Part shown: in pieces, positions 43,237 to 53,588 of the stretch
Layout: each line of letters begins with the position of its first letter
Numbering within the stretch: the first letter of the stretch is position 1
Assembly (NCBI RefSeq): GCF_009792295.1
Contig: NZ_CP039934.1
Coordinates: 3,678,501 to 3,742,500 of the forward strand
Reading direction: 5' to 3'
DNA: 64,000 bases
Source: Myroides fluvii
GTDB lineage: Bacteria > Bacteroidota > Bacteroidia > Flavobacteriales > Flavobacteriaceae
Notes under the pieces: model-generated
Seen by the model: only the letters and a program-made list of their open reading frames with translations
The model's database searches: none
What the model was told of the DNA's origin: nothing
Made by a program: the position numbers and the translations under genes

Positions 43237-43813
43237 GTTTATTGATCATTTTAAGTTTTACGTTTTTCTTGAGAAATATCAACACACTGAGACTATGGAT
43301 CACAACAGTTGAACTATTCTTCTCCTAGTTAATAGCAAAAATTAAAAAAGGTAAACATGATTTATTCTTTTTTTTCTATTCAAATTGAGAAACCCGCAAG
43401 AACAACCACTTTAAACAAATCACAACCTATTAACTACCAATACAATACAAAAAAACATAAGAGTCATATGAACTAACAAAAAAGAATCAAAAAAAGATAA
43501 TTAACCATCATCAGCAAAGGATGTATAACCGAACCAATTACATTGTACTAGTCCAATGACTGTTGTTTAACTTCTACTTCTAAACTGTTCGTGCTATTAA
43601 TACGCCTATATTATTTTTTAATACCTAGGAAAATGAGTAGAATAAAGCAAGCGCACCAATCTTTTGTGCTAGGGAACACAAGTAGATTTTATACCAAACG
43701 ACATCTTCTTTTCAAAAACTGAACCTTACCTTTCTTTTCTATTTTAAAAAGCTTGATATAAGCTATCATTTTAGCTATTTTTACAAAATAAATAACACCT
43801 AAAACAAAGAAAT
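43237..43813. other. Divergent intergenic region
   Basis: About 580 bp between the lipoprotein operon (minus) and the BCCT gene (plus). It is AT-rich and must hold both promoters. No gene, RNA, clear hairpin or consensus promoter is seen. Confidence 0.4.
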
Positions 43814-45829
43814 ATGTCTTTTTTCCCAAAAATAAGAACAACCTTAAGCAAAGGAGTTATTCTGCCTAGCTTATTATTCATTGTTGGAATAAGTCTGCTA
43901 GCTGCTGTATTACCGAGCCAAACCAACCAACTGCTAAATAGTATTAAAAATTTCATTTTTATCAATCTGAATGGGGTATACGTTTGGTCTGTAACAGCAT
44001 TTATACTCTTTCTCATTTACTTGATGTTTAGTAAATACGGTACGATTAAACTCGGAAGTAATAATAGCAAACCTGAATACTCTTTTTTCTCTTGGATTTC
44101 AATGCTATTTGCAGCAGGAATGGGAATCGGTCTAATGTATTTTAGTGTAGCAGAACCCATCCAACATTTTTCAAATGAGGCCTTTAGTGAGCATACGGTC
44201 GTACAACGCGCTAGAGATGCTCAAATGTATACCTTCTTTCACTGGGGAATTCACGCTTGGGCTATCTATGCCATAGTGGGATTAGCACTGTCTTATTTTG
44301 CTTACCGATATAAACTTCCACTATCCCTTAGAAGTTGCTTCTATCCCTTGTTAAAAGATAGGATAAAGGGAAAATGGGGAAATACAATTGATGTTTTTGC
44401 GCTTTGCAGTACTTTTTTTGGTATTACCACTACGTTGGGTTTTGGAGTTGTTCAAATAAACTCTGGTCTTCAGCAATTGGGAATCGTTCCAGAAAATAAT
44501 TTCATCTATCAAATACTCATTGTAGCTGTCTTGGTATCTTTGTCCATTATTTCTGCTGTAAGCGGTTTAGACAAAGGGGTAAAACTACTAAGCAGTATTA
44601 ATATTATTGCCGTTGTGATTTTATTGCTTTTCGTATTAATCTTAGGACCAACTGTCTATTTGATTGGAAGCTTTACAGAAGGAATAGGACATTATATTAC
44701 CAATTTTTTCAATCTAACATTTAACACACACGCTTTCGATGAAAAAACCCAACCCTGGTTTTATGATTGGACTATTTTATATTGGGCATGGTGGATCTCT
44801 TGGTCTCCTTATGTAGGACTCTTTATAGCCAAAATTTCAAAAGGGAGAACCATAAAAGAATATATCGCAGCTGTATTACTCTTACCCACCTTATTTAACT
44901 TTATTTGGATGTCGGTATTTGGAAATAGCGCCATTTGGTTTGATATGCACATCGCAAATGGAGCTTTAAGCGCTATTGCTAGTAATCCTGATGTTTTGAT
45001 GTTTAAATTCTTAGATTATTTACCGCTAAGCCAAATTACTAGTTTTCTAACCATTTTAATTATTATTATATTTTTTGTCACATCGGCTGATTCTGGGATG
45101 TATGTTATGAATAGTATTGCTACAAAAAATGCTAAAATATCACCCAAATGGCAAACCATTGGCTGGGGTATCTTATTAGCTACCCTATCGTTGTTGCTTT
45201 TAAATGCAGGAGGACTCGCTGCTTTACAAAGCATGACACTTATTACGGCTCTTCCATTTTCAATAATTATGCTTTTGTTTATTATCAGCTTAATTAAAGC
45301 TTTAACCATTGACCAAAAATATTATGACACTGATTTTTCTAGTACAACAATTACTTGGTCTGGAGACACGTGGAAAGAAAGACTAAAACAAATTGTTTCA
45401 TTTGATGATAAACAAACCGTACATGAATTTATTGACACCACAGTAAAAAAAGCGTTTGAAGATCTCGAAGCAGAATTTGCAAAAAATAATATCGATGCCA
45501 AAATTAACAGGTATGATCATCCTTATAAACTGGAAATAGAAATTAAACACGATCTTATCAACAACTTCATTTATGGAGTGAAAACAGAATCTAAAATTGT
45601 TGCAGACTACCTATTAGCTGAAGATAACTTACCCGATGTAGATTCCAATAAAACATTTTATCCCATGTCTTACTTTGGTGATCAACGTCAAGGGTATGAT
45701 GTTCATATTTTCACTAAAAATGAACTTATTTCAGATGTGCTAAAACACTATGAGCGCTTTATTGAAATTATCTCAGAAAACAAAAACGAAATGTTTGTAA
45801 GTAGTAATACAAATCATAAACTTCGATAA
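43814..45829 (+). CDS. BCCT-family glycine betaine/choline transporter
   Basis: 671 residues, an inner-membrane Na+- or H+-coupled carrier for betaine, carnitine or choline used in osmoprotection. About twelve membrane helices span residues 15-505, with the BCCT signatures FAAGMGIGLMYFSVAEPIQH near residue 105 and WAWWISWSPYVGLFIAKISK, GRT near 323. A hydrophilic C-terminal domain of about 160 residues (from 510) resembles the regulatory extension of BetT-type members. Substrate cannot be fixed from sequence. Single gene with its own terminator. Confidence 0.94.
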   Translation: MSFFPKIRTTLSKGVILPSLLFIVGISLLAAVLPSQTNQLLNSIKNFIFINLNGVYVWSVTAFILFLIYLMFSKYGTIKLGSNNSKPEYSFFSWISMLFAAGMGIGLMYFSVAEPIQHFSNEAFSEHTVVQRARDAQMYTFFHWGIHAWAIYAIVGLALSYFAYRYKLPLSLRSCFYPLLKDRIKGKWGNTIDVFALCSTFFGITTTLGFGVVQINSGLQQLGIVPENNFIYQILIVAVLVSLSIISAVSGLDKGVKLLSSINIIAVVILLLFVLILGPTVYLIGSFTEGIGHYITNFFNLTFNTHAFDEKTQPWFYDWTILYWAWWISWSPYVGLFIAKISKGRTIKEYIAAVLLLPTLFNFIWMSVFGNSAIWFDMHIANGALSAIASNPDVLMFKFLDYLPLSQITSFLTILIIIIFFVTSADSGMYVMNSIATKNAKISPKWQTIGWGILLATLSLLLLNAGGLAALQSMTLITALPFSIIMLLFIISLIKALTIDQKYYDTDFSSTTITWSGDTWKERLKQIVSFDDKQTVHEFIDTTVKKAFEDLEAEFAKNNIDAKINRYDHPYKLEIEIKHDLINNFIYGVKTESKIVADYLLAEDNLPDVDSNKTFYPMSYFGDQRQGYDVHIFTKNELISDVLKHYERFIEIISENKNEMFVSSNTNHKLR

Positions 45830-45836
45830 AAAAAAC

Positions 45837-45870
45837 AATCCCATGTAAAGTTAATCTTTCACATGGGATT
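45837..45870. terminator. Bidirectional terminator between convergent genes
   Basis: AATCCCATGT (45837-45846) with ACATGGGATT (45861-45870), extended inward by AAG/CTT, and T-runs on both sides. It serves both the BCCT gene and the convergent DUF389 gene. Confidence 0.9.
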
Positions 45871-45893
45871 ATTTTTTATACGGTTAACCTCTT

Positions 45894-47228
45894 CTATTTT
45901 ATTGGACGATTCACCTGGCCTATTAGGGGTTTATTGCCCTGAACAAGTAGTATACTATCCGCTTTTAAGCGTGTTTTTAACCAATCATTGAGCAGTTTAC
46001 CATCTATTGGAACTTCTTCTTCTTTTTGATTATAAAGAATCAACCAATCCAGTCTAATACTATCAGTATTGCTATATCGTTCTACTTTTCCTATTGATAC
46101 TTCTGTTAAGCTGGGAAAAAGTATAGTAATTTCATTGATTAGATTAGGCTCATTCACTTTATATTTAGCTAATTCTTTTTTTAAGTCATTAATGATGATA
46201 TCTTTCTCTGCAAACGATCGATCTTGTTTACTGAGTTCATTTAAAATTTCTGATTTAATATCCTTTTCATCTTGTTTAAATGTAAGCGCTACATTGTCTA
46301 GACCTCTTTCTTTTAATAACCTATTGTACAGTAAGACATTATCTTCCGTTAATTTTTTATCTAAAAACGCTAGCTCTACTTTTTTAGGTGTAGTGTTGTA
46401 ATTAATTCTCTTATAAATCACAGTATACCCTCGATCAATAAACTCAGAATCAATAAACGCCTCAACCGTTTTGGTAAATTTCTTTTCTTGAAACAAAGTA
46501 TAAGCCAAGTAGAAACTAGGTATAATCATCACTACAATCAACAAACTTATGCCATAGCGTATGCGTCTTTCTTTCTGAGTATCTAAAGTAGATGCTATTG
46601 GGTATTTTAAATACTTAATCACTAAAAAAGTAGCAATGCAAATAAAAAAGCAGTTAATAGTATACAAATAAAAAGCTCCGAAAAAGTAACTAATATTAAA
46701 TGTAGCTAAGCCATAGCCGGCTGTACATAACGGAGGCATTAAGGCAGTAGCGATAGCAACTCCTGGTATAGGATTTCCTTTCTCAACTCTTGTAATAGAA
46801 ATAACCCCTACAAGACCTCCAAAAAACGCAATCAAAACATCGTAAATTGTCGGAGAAGTACGAGCTAACAATTCAGACTGAACATCCTTAAAAGGACTGA
46901 TATAGAAATAAATAGCAGAGACTAACAAACTAACAATGGTAGCGATGACTAAGTTTTTTATTGCGATTTTAAGCAATAAAAAATTATACGTTCCCAAGGC
47001 AAATCCTGCCCCTACAATTGGTCCCATCAAAGGCGATATTAACATCGCTCCAATAATTACAGCTGTTGAATTTACATTTAGCCCTACTGATGCAATAATA
47101 ATGGCGCAAGCTAAAATCCATAAATTAGCTCCTTTAAAAGTAATATTAGCTCTAATATTTTCTAGAACTTTCTCCCCTTTCTCTTCTCCTTTATGAAGGT
47201 TGATGTAATCAAAAAACCTAGTTGTCAT
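45894..47228 (-). CDS. DUF389-family membrane protein
   Basis: 444 residues. Six to seven membrane helices in the first half with the DUF389 signature GLNVNSTAVIIGAMLISPLM, GPIVGAGFAL near residue 52 and PGVAIATALMPPLCTAGYGL near 154. The C-terminal half (about 245-444) is soluble with coiled coil. The family is widespread in Bacteroidota and of unknown transport function. The start overlaps the end of nhaA by 11 bp, so the two are co-transcribed, suggesting a link to Na+/pH homeostasis. Confidence 0.9.
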   Translation of the reverse strand: MTTRFFDYINLHKGEEKGEKVLENIRANITFKGANLWILACAIIIASVGLNVNSTAVIIGAMLISPLMGPIVGAGFALGTYNFLLLKIAIKNLVIATIVSLLVSAIYFYISPFKDVQSELLARTSPTIYDVLIAFFGGLVGVISITRVEKGNPIPGVAIATALMPPLCTAGYGLATFNISYFFGAFYLYTINCFFICIATFLVIKYLKYPIASTLDTQKERRIRYGISLLIVVMIIPSFYLAYTLFQEKKFTKTVEAFIDSEFIDRGYTVIYKRINYNTTPKKVELAFLDKKLTEDNVLLYNRLLKERGLDNVALTFKQDEKDIKSEILNELSKQDRSFAEKDIIINDLKKELAKYKVNEPNLINEITILFPSLTEVSIGKVERYSNTDSIRLDWLILYNQKEEEVPIDGKLLNDWLKTRLKADSILLVQGNKPLIGQVNRPIK

Positions 47229-48558
47229 CTGCTATCGTTTTACTTGCTTTGCTCAAAACGCAGTAGCCTATCACTCCCCCAATTATAGAAGCAACAAAAA
47301 TACCAATCTTGGCTTGAGTCATATATTCCTCACTTGTAAAGGCTAATGAAGTTACAAATAAAGACATGGTAAAACCAATCGCTGCAAGAAGACTTAATCC
47401 AAAAAGATTTTTAATATTCATCCCTTCAGGAAAAGGAGCTACTTTTAATTTGACTAAAACAACTGTAAACCCCACTACTCCAACTACCTTTCCAACCAAT
47501 AAGCCAAGGGCTACTCCAAGGGCTACGTTTGTACTAAACAAAAGGTCAAAATCAATAGCTAAAGACACACCAGCATTGGCTAAAGCGAAAATAGGAATGA
47601 TTAAAAAAGTAACCATAGGATGCATCATATGCTCTAATCGCTGTAAAGGTGGTGTCGCAGAAGCACTGCTCTTTTCTATTTCTTCCAAAATATGCAACTG
47701 CTCATTCGTTAAGGTCGGTTTGGTATTATCGGGATCGATTGCTTTGAATTTACCTAAAAGTCCCTCTATTTTTTCACTAAATACTTGTTCACTAATTCTA
47801 ACATTAGCCGGAATTGTAAAAGCGGCTAATACCGCTGCAATAGTAGCGTGAACACCAGATAGTAAAAACGCTGTCCATACGCCCCCTATGCCTAAAATAG
47901 CATAAAAAAGTATAGATCTAACGCCCAATTTATTACCTAAATACATGATAACCAATATAGAAGCACCTAGTACTAAATGTAAAGTTGAAATCTCAGAAGT
48001 ATAAAAGAATGCAATAACAAGTACAGCTCCTAGATCATCAACAATCGCTAAAGCCGTTAAAAATACTTTTAGTGTTAGCGGAATTCTACTTCCCAACAAA
48101 TAAAGTACCCCTAAAGCAAATGCAATATCCGTTGCCATAGGAATTCCCCAACCATTAGACATCTCTCCACTTGGGTTTAAAACAAAGTAAATAGCTGCAG
48201 GAACAACCATTCCTCCTAATGCTGCTCCAATAGGTAACATTGCCTTTCTTGGATTCGATAACTCTCCTCCTACAATTTCTCTTTTCAGCTCTAAGCCTAC
48301 CACAAAAAAGAAAATAGCCATCAATCCATCGTTAATCCAATGATGTAAACTATATTCGAAAAAACTATTTCCAGCCCATTGAAAACCAAATTTATACGCT
48401 AAAATATGATGATAATATTCTTTTAAAGAGGTATTGGCTAATATAAGCGCTATAATTACACTTAATCCTAATACCATACCACCTGACTTTTCTTGTTTAA
48501 TAAATCGTTGTACGGGTGATATCATCCTCTCAATTGGGGTCTGATCTAACTGCCTCAT
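47218..48558 (-). CDS. nhaA: Na+/H+ antiporter NhaA
   Basis: 446 residues, inner-membrane exchanger of Na+ for H+. Family motifs include FFVVGLELKREIVGGELSNP near residue 80, the adjacent Asp pair in LAIVDDLGAVLVIAFFY near 165, and GGMVVPAAIYF. About twelve helices. A soluble loop at about 250-300 is typical for the Bacteroidota form. First gene of a two-gene unit with the DUF389 protein. Confidence 0.96.
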   Translation of the reverse strand: MRQLDQTPIERMISPVQRFIKQEKSGGMVLGLSVIIALILANTSLKEYYHHILAYKFGFQWAGNSFFEYSLHHWINDGLMAIFFFVVGLELKREIVGGELSNPRKAMLPIGAALGGMVVPAAIYFVLNPSGEMSNGWGIPMATDIAFALGVLYLLGSRIPLTLKVFLTALAIVDDLGAVLVIAFFYTSEISTLHLVLGASILVIMYLGNKLGVRSILFYAILGIGGVWTAFLLSGVHATIAAVLAAFTIPANVRISEQVFSEKIEGLLGKFKAIDPDNTKPTLTNEQLHILEEIEKSSASATPPLQRLEHMMHPMVTFLIIPIFALANAGVSLAIDFDLLFSTNVALGVALGLLVGKVVGVVGFTVVLVKLKVAPFPEGMNIKNLFGLSLLAAIGFTMSLFVTSLAFTSEEYMTQAKIGIFVASIIGGVIGYCVLSKASKTIADDN

Positions 48559-49085
48559 AAAAATAATCCTTCTTTTTTAATGTTATAACTAGTTTACATT
48601 TTCAAAAATAAAAAATTAATTTTGCTAGCTACTATAGAACAGCTCTTTCTATGAATTATCAATCATATTTAACTTTTTTAATATTTTAACTGTACTTATA
48701 ACTCAATCAAAATACAGTTTAATTCTGTATTCATAAATCATGAAAAGAGAGCGTACAAGGCAATATTATCCCCTTATCTGACCTGATTGGTGTTTTTTCA
48801 CTCCCTGAATTTCCCCGTATAAGGATCAATTTCTTATTTTATCTCCTTTTTTTCGCATTTATCCTTGGGTATTTTCAACAATCTTTTTGATAGACTTATG
48901 AAAAAAAGGGACAACCCACAAAAGAGGGCACTGAAAAAGTTCCTTTTCGGTAAAATAAGGTCTCAATAAGAGGTAAACTATATAGCGAATTGCTTTTATA
49001 GTTTACCTCTTTCTATTTATCTTTATTTTTTAAACTAGTAATTGTTTTACCAACTGTTAGCTTCTCAACAGTGTAAACTTGGTAA
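48559..49085. other. Intergenic stretch
   Basis: About 530 bp between nhaA and an IS1182 remnant. No gene is seen; the nhaA promoter must be in its first part. T-rich with a few short A/T runs. Confidence 0.4.
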
Positions 49086-49094
49086 CTTTTATTC

Positions 49095-49643
49095 TTGAGT
49101 TCTTACTCAGGTTTATATGATCTTATCGTTCCAAAAGATAAGATCTTACGCAAGATTAATGTTTTAGTAGATTTCTCTTTTGCACATGATGAGCTTATTA
49201 CTAAGTATTGCTTAGACAATGGTCGTACAGCTGAGTCTCCTATAAAACTTTTTAAGTATCAACTAAAAAAAACTATGATATTTCGGATGTTGCTGTTGTA
49301 GAACGTTCTCGATTTGATATGTCATTAAAATACTTTTTAGGGATGGCTCCTGAAGAAGATGTAATCAATGCTAGTATCTTACTAAGTTTAGAAAACTAAG
49401 GTTATCGGATACTGATTTATTAAAACTACTTATAGGAGAAACAGTTCGTTTAGCTATAAGCAAAGAGATTATAAAATCCAAAGCAATTATAGTAGATGCT
49501 ACTCACAGTGTTAATAGATCTCATCCATTTTCAGCTATAGAAGCTTTAAAGATGCGTAGTAGACAATTATGTACAGTCTTATATGATATCGATGAGAAGA
49601 TCAAGGAAAGCTTACCAAATAAAAATGAGGATTTCATAATTTA
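49095..49643 (+). pseudogene. IS1182-family transposase remnant, frameshifted
   Basis: Several frames together give the N-terminal half of an IS1182/DDE transposase: SGLYDLIVPKDKILRKINVL, CLDNGRTAESPIKLFKYQ, then (shifted) YDISDVAVVERSRFDMSLKY, FLGMAPEEDVINAS, then IKSKAIIVDATHS. At least two frame changes and missing 3' end make it inactive. No terminal repeats were recognised. Confidence 0.88.
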
Positions 49644-49741
49644 ACATTACTAATGATAGTAGCCCTTTTTCTTGTCACAATAAATCTTAATTTAGCTCTA
49701 AGAGCACGCACTAAAAACTCTAATTTCAAAAACATAACTAA

Positions 49742-50539
49742 TTGAAAAAAATCATTTCCTTAAAAAATAAAATTGAAAAAACGGCGCTAATAAAAGTTTC
49801 TCCTTTTAGGCAAGAAATTCGTAAAACAATTCCTCACAAACACAATAATTACTTCGAAATTATTTATTTAAGCAAGGGAACAGGCTTCCATACAATTGAT
49901 CAAACTGTATTTTCGATAACCCCTCCTACACTATTTTTTATACGAAAGGAACAAGTACATTTTTGGGATATTACAAGTGAACCTAAAGGCTTTGTAGTTC
50001 TATTAAAAAAAGAATTCTTACAAGCCTCCTTAGATTATAAATTAAGAGATCTCATTTTCCAATTAAATCCTTTTACTTGCATAAAAATAAATGAAACTCA
50101 AAATATCGATGCATTATTTCAACTACTTGTATCAGAGAAAGATTTCACTGTAACAGAAGGTATTCTAAAAGCATTATTGGCTAAGATTATAGCAACAGCT
50201 ACTTCTTTTTCTACTTCCATCAGTCAAAGCGATACGATTACCTTGTTTCAAGATCTTTTAAAGCAAACAAATAATTTACACAACAGTGTTGCCTATTATG
50301 CTAAAAAACTTAAAATGTCACCACAAAATCTAAATGCTATCTGTCGTAAAACACTCCAACAACCCACATCTGAAATATTGGCAGAACATATTATTGGTGA
50401 AGCAAAAAGACAACTGCTATACACTGAAAATAGTATTAGTGAAATTGCTTTCAACCTAAACTTTAATGATTCTTCTTACTTCACAAAATACTTCAAGCGC
50501 TACGTGGGTATTACTCCTAAATCATTTCGAGAAATGTAA
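49742..50539 (+). CDS. AraC-family transcriptional regulator
   Basis: 265 residues with a TTG start at 49742 (no ATG fits the conserved N-terminus). A cupin-type sensor (HKHNNYFEIIYLSKGTGFHT, FSITPPTLFFIRKEQVHFWD) is followed by the two-HTH AraC domain (YYAKKLKMSPQNLNAIC, SISEIAFNLNFNDSSYFTKY, RYVGITPKSFRE). It lies 78 bp before a chromate-transporter gene on the same strand and probably controls it. Confidence 0.92.
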   Translation: MKKIISLKNKIEKTALIKVSPFRQEIRKTIPHKHNNYFEIIYLSKGTGFHTIDQTVFSITPPTLFFIRKEQVHFWDITSEPKGFVVLLKKEFLQASLDYKLRDLIFQLNPFTCIKINETQNIDALFQLLVSEKDFTVTEGILKALLAKIIATATSFSTSISQSDTITLFQDLLKQTNNLHNSVAYYAKKLKMSPQNLNAICRKTLQQPTSEILAEHIIGEAKRQLLYTENSISEIAFNLNFNDSSYFTKYFKRYVGITPKSFREM

Positions 50540-50617
50540 AGTGCCACTCTTTTTTCAAATTCACCCAATTTTAGCTTCTAATTATATCACATTTGTATCA
50601 TTAAAAAGTTTTAAGAT

Positions 50618-51748
50618 ATGAATACCAAACAAGGTGAAGTAAGTCTCAAAGAAATAGCGAAAGTTTTCACTAAACTAGGGAGTATTGGTTTTGGAGGGCC
50701 AGCAGCTCATATTGCAATGATGAGAGAAGAAATAGTTGTAAAAAGAGAATGGATGGATGACCAACACTTCTTAGATCTCCTTGGAGCTACGAATTTAATC
50801 CCTGGTCCTAACAGTACAGAAATGGCTATTCACATTGGTTATGATAAAGCGGGTTGGAAAGGACTTATAATCGCAGGACTATGCTTTATTCTTCCTGCTG
50901 TTATACTTACAGGTTTAGTGGCCTATTTTTATAAAAGTTATGGAAAACTACCCCAAGTTCAACCCTTTATCTATGGAGTCCAACCTGCAATTATCGCTAT
51001 TATTCTGGGAGCTGTTTTTCCGTTAGCAAAAAAATCTATTAAATCCTCATTCTTAGCCTGTTTAGGTCTTATAGTCTTACTTGCTTCTTTAATGGGCATT
51101 AGTGAAATCATTTTGATGTTTGGGGCTGGAATTTTAGCTTATGCCGTGTTTTATATCAATACTACACGAAATACCTTACAAAGTTTTCTTCCCTTACCTT
51201 GGTTACTTATCATTCAAAATGTTTTTTACAATACCACCAATATGCAGCTATTTTGGATTTTTCTTAAAATAGGCGCTATACTTTATGGAAGTGGTTATGT
51301 GCTATTTGCTTTTTTAGACACAGAACTAGTACAAACAGGCTTACTATCTAAAGAACAACTCATAGATGCTATTGCTGTAGGACAATTCACACCAGGCCCC
51401 GTTTTTTCTTCCGTCACTTTTATTGGTTTCCAAATTAATGACGTAACAGGAGCTATCCTATCAACCCTAGCAATTTTTTTACCGTCCTTTATTCTAGTAG
51501 CCCTACTAAATCCTCTGATGAAAAAACTACGCAACTCTAAAGGGTTATCTATTTTTTTTGATGCTGTAAACATTGCCTCAGTTGCACTAATTATAGCTGT
51601 ATGTTTAACAATGACAAAAGAAGTAATAACAGATTGGCAATCACTTGTTGTCGCTTTACTTAGTGGTATCCTCGTTTTTACATTTAAAAAAGTTAATAGT
51701 GCTTTTATTGTTTTAACAGGTGCATTGCTTGGGTATTTCCTGTTTTAA
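50618..51748 (+). CDS. chrA: Chromate-transporter (ChrA) family protein
   Basis: 376 residues. Two homologous halves each of about five to six helices, with the family signatures KLGSIGFGGPAAHIAMMREE near residue 20, GATNLIPGPNSTEMAIHIGY near 56 and AIAVGQFTPGPVFSSVTFIG near 250. This is a two-domain member of the CHR family that exports chromate in characterised cases. Whether chromate is the real substrate here is not shown. Likely regulated by the AraC protein upstream. Convergent with the lipocalin gene, 6 bp apart. Confidence 0.92.
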   Translation: MNTKQGEVSLKEIAKVFTKLGSIGFGGPAAHIAMMREEIVVKREWMDDQHFLDLLGATNLIPGPNSTEMAIHIGYDKAGWKGLIIAGLCFILPAVILTGLVAYFYKSYGKLPQVQPFIYGVQPAIIAIILGAVFPLAKKSIKSSFLACLGLIVLLASLMGISEIILMFGAGILAYAVFYINTTRNTLQSFLPLPWLLIIQNVFYNTTNMQLFWIFLKIGAILYGSGYVLFAFLDTELVQTGLLSKEQLIDAIAVGQFTPGPVFSSVTFIGFQINDVTGAILSTLAIFLPSFILVALLNPLMKKLRNSKGLSIFFDAVNIASVALIIAVCLTMTKEVITDWQSLVVALLSGILVFTFKKVNSAFIVLTGALLGYFLF

Positions 51749-51754
51749 TTATCA

Positions 51755-52333
51755 CTATTTCGCTTGCTCTTCCTGCTTGACCGATGAACTATCGTTCTGG
51801 TCATGTTCAACCCAAATGAAACGAGATACATCATACCCAATCTCTTTCGCTAGGGTCAAGTACTGTTGTTTAATATCTTCCGGTATGCTTTTTTCTCTGG
51901 ACAAGATCCATACATAATCTAAATTCTTTCCTGCTACTAAGGCATACTGATACGCTGAATCTAATGCAATTACATTATAACCGGAATAAAAAGGACCAAA
52001 AAAGCTAACTTTTAATGCTCCTACGTTTGGCTCTCCCCTAAACTTAGCTATGCCTTCAGCTTGTTTCCATTCTTTATCCTTAACGTGAAAACCTCGATTT
52101 AAAACTTTGAGATTTCCCTTTTCATCCAAGCTGTATTGAGCGGTGGTATTATTTAAATCTTTTTCAAAATAAAAATCAAACCGCGCAATTTCATACCAAG
52201 TTCCCAAATAACGATTAACATCAAAATTTTCAACTGCTTTTGCCTTTTCTGGTATTGGGTTGGTCTTACAAGACACAAACAAGAATGATAGCATCGCAAA
52301 AAAGCTTATTCGATATAACAGGTGTAAGTTCAT
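51755..52333 (-). CDS. Lipocalin (Blc-type) lipoprotein
   Basis: 192 residues. The signal peptide ends in a lipobox (LFVSCKTNP). The lipocalin signature NRYLGTWYEIARFDFYFEK near residue 41 is followed by the barrel strands and the typical late YALVAGKNLDYVWILSRE motif. Bacterial lipocalins of this type sit in the outer membrane and bind hydrophobic ligands, often under envelope stress. Its 5' end overlaps the remnant amidohydrolase frame. Confidence 0.94.
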   Translation of the reverse strand: MNLHLLYRISFFAMLSFLFVSCKTNPIPEKAKAVENFDVNRYLGTWYEIARFDFYFEKDLNNTTAQYSLDEKGNLKVLNRGFHVKDKEWKQAEGIAKFRGEPNVGALKVSFFGPFYSGYNVIALDSAYQYALVAGKNLDYVWILSREKSIPEDIKQQYLTLAKEIGYDVSRFIWVEHDQNDSSSVKQEEQAK

Positions 52334-52429
52334 AAGAAATTCGTTTTACCCAAAGGTAAAAAATATATACTAAACACAGTAAATTATATCGTTTATCGGC
52401 ATCAGTCCGGAAATAGAATAAACAGTTTG

Positions 52430-52673
52430 ACCAACTGACGCCCAACTTGGTCTCCTTACTTTTGTATTTGTTGACCTCTTCTACTGTTCCTACAGATAGA
52501 ATTTTTCCGTCTTTTACAGCAACCGCCTCTACATAGTTTGGCGTGTCTTCACTCATGGTAATAATATCACCATTGTAATAGATCAAATCTGCTGATTCAC
52601 TACCGTTAGATTTACATCCAATTAAACTAATCGTTGTACCTACTAGTACAATAGACAATACTTTTCTTATCAT
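52430..52673 (-). pseudogene. Truncated amidohydrolase-family lipoprotein
   Basis: A lipoprotein signal (TTISLIGCKSNG) is followed by the start of a YtcJ-like amidohydrolase: DLIYYNGDIITMSEDTPNYV, EAVAVKDGKILSVGTVEEVN. After about residue 80 the frame continues in unrelated sequence; the metal-binding barrel is missing. Confidence 0.85.
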
Positions 52674-52905
52674 AGGCTATAATTTAAATCGCAATGAATT
52701 AAGCAAAGTTAAAATCAAATATAAGTACCTTGAAAAATTTAGAATTCAACTTATATCACTTAGAAGTACATTATTTCAACGTATTACTATCTTAAAGTTT
52801 TCAAAAATATAGTATTTCGTTTTCCCTCTTGTTCACTTAAAGTTTAAAATCGTATCAGTTCCAATACTTTGCCTAGTAAGTCAATACAAAAAAGCGACAT
52901 TTACT

Positions 52906-53172
52906 TTGCGTTTAGGTATAACAGATCACAAAGGACATGGTGATTTCACCATTTCACTTCAGGGCGAAGACTATGAAGGAGAAGCGTTTAATGTAGCTCC
53001 CTCATTTTTAAAAACGAAACTGAGAAATACCTTAAAAAAATGGAAGGACAATCCTAAGTTAACCCATATACTTATTAACGAAGATTCGCTGAAAAACAAC
53101 ACCTTCAAAGAGCGCGATACCCGTGTTTTTATCGTTCAAAATTGGGAACTTTCCCCCTTGACGATCAAGTAA
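52906..53172 (+). CDS. Hypothetical small protein
   Basis: 88 residues with a TTG start at 52906 and no ATG nearby; the frame is open a little upstream. A TACTTTG-like -7 box lies near 52866. Beta-rich and charged (HKGHGDFTISLQGEDYEGEA). No family recognised. Confidence 0.5.
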   Translation: MRLGITDHKGHGDFTISLQGEDYEGEAFNVAPSFLKTKLRNTLKKWKDNPKLTHILINEDSLKNNTFKERDTRVFIVQNWELSPLTIK

Positions 53173-53282
53173 TAAAAAAGCATTTTCACTACAAGCTATA
53201 AACAGCTACAAACCTGACAATTTTAGATACATCCTCCAATACATATTCGTGTTGGAGGATGAAATCCAAAGGCTTAATCGAT

Positions 53283-53531
53283 CTAGATTTGTGCCTTAGC
53301 GAAGGTTCTCGCTTTACCAGCCACAATTACTCTTTCTCCTTTATTTTGACAATAAAGCTCTTCTCTCTGATATTTGACGCATAAAAAAGGGCTCTTTACC
53401 CCATTTAAACGACCAAAATAGAATAAGGAAACAGTGAGCAGAGCCAGTAACAGGATCTCATCAGGCAACCACTCTTTTAATGGAACCACACAAGCAGGGT
53501 TACCGTGAAAAATTTCATATGTCTTTTTCCG
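53283..53531 (-). pseudogene. PhzF-family epimerase remnant with internal deletion
   Basis: The reading frame gives the N-terminal PhzF motif (FHGNPACVVPLKEWLPDEIL) and then, after a short unrelated join, the very C-terminal strands (ELYCQNKGERVIVAGKA) of the same family. About 200 residues are missing, including the active centre. Confidence 0.8.
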
Positions 53532-53588
53532 TTTGGGTTGCCGATTAAATTCTCTATTTTTGAAAAGAATCCAATCAAAAATTAAATC

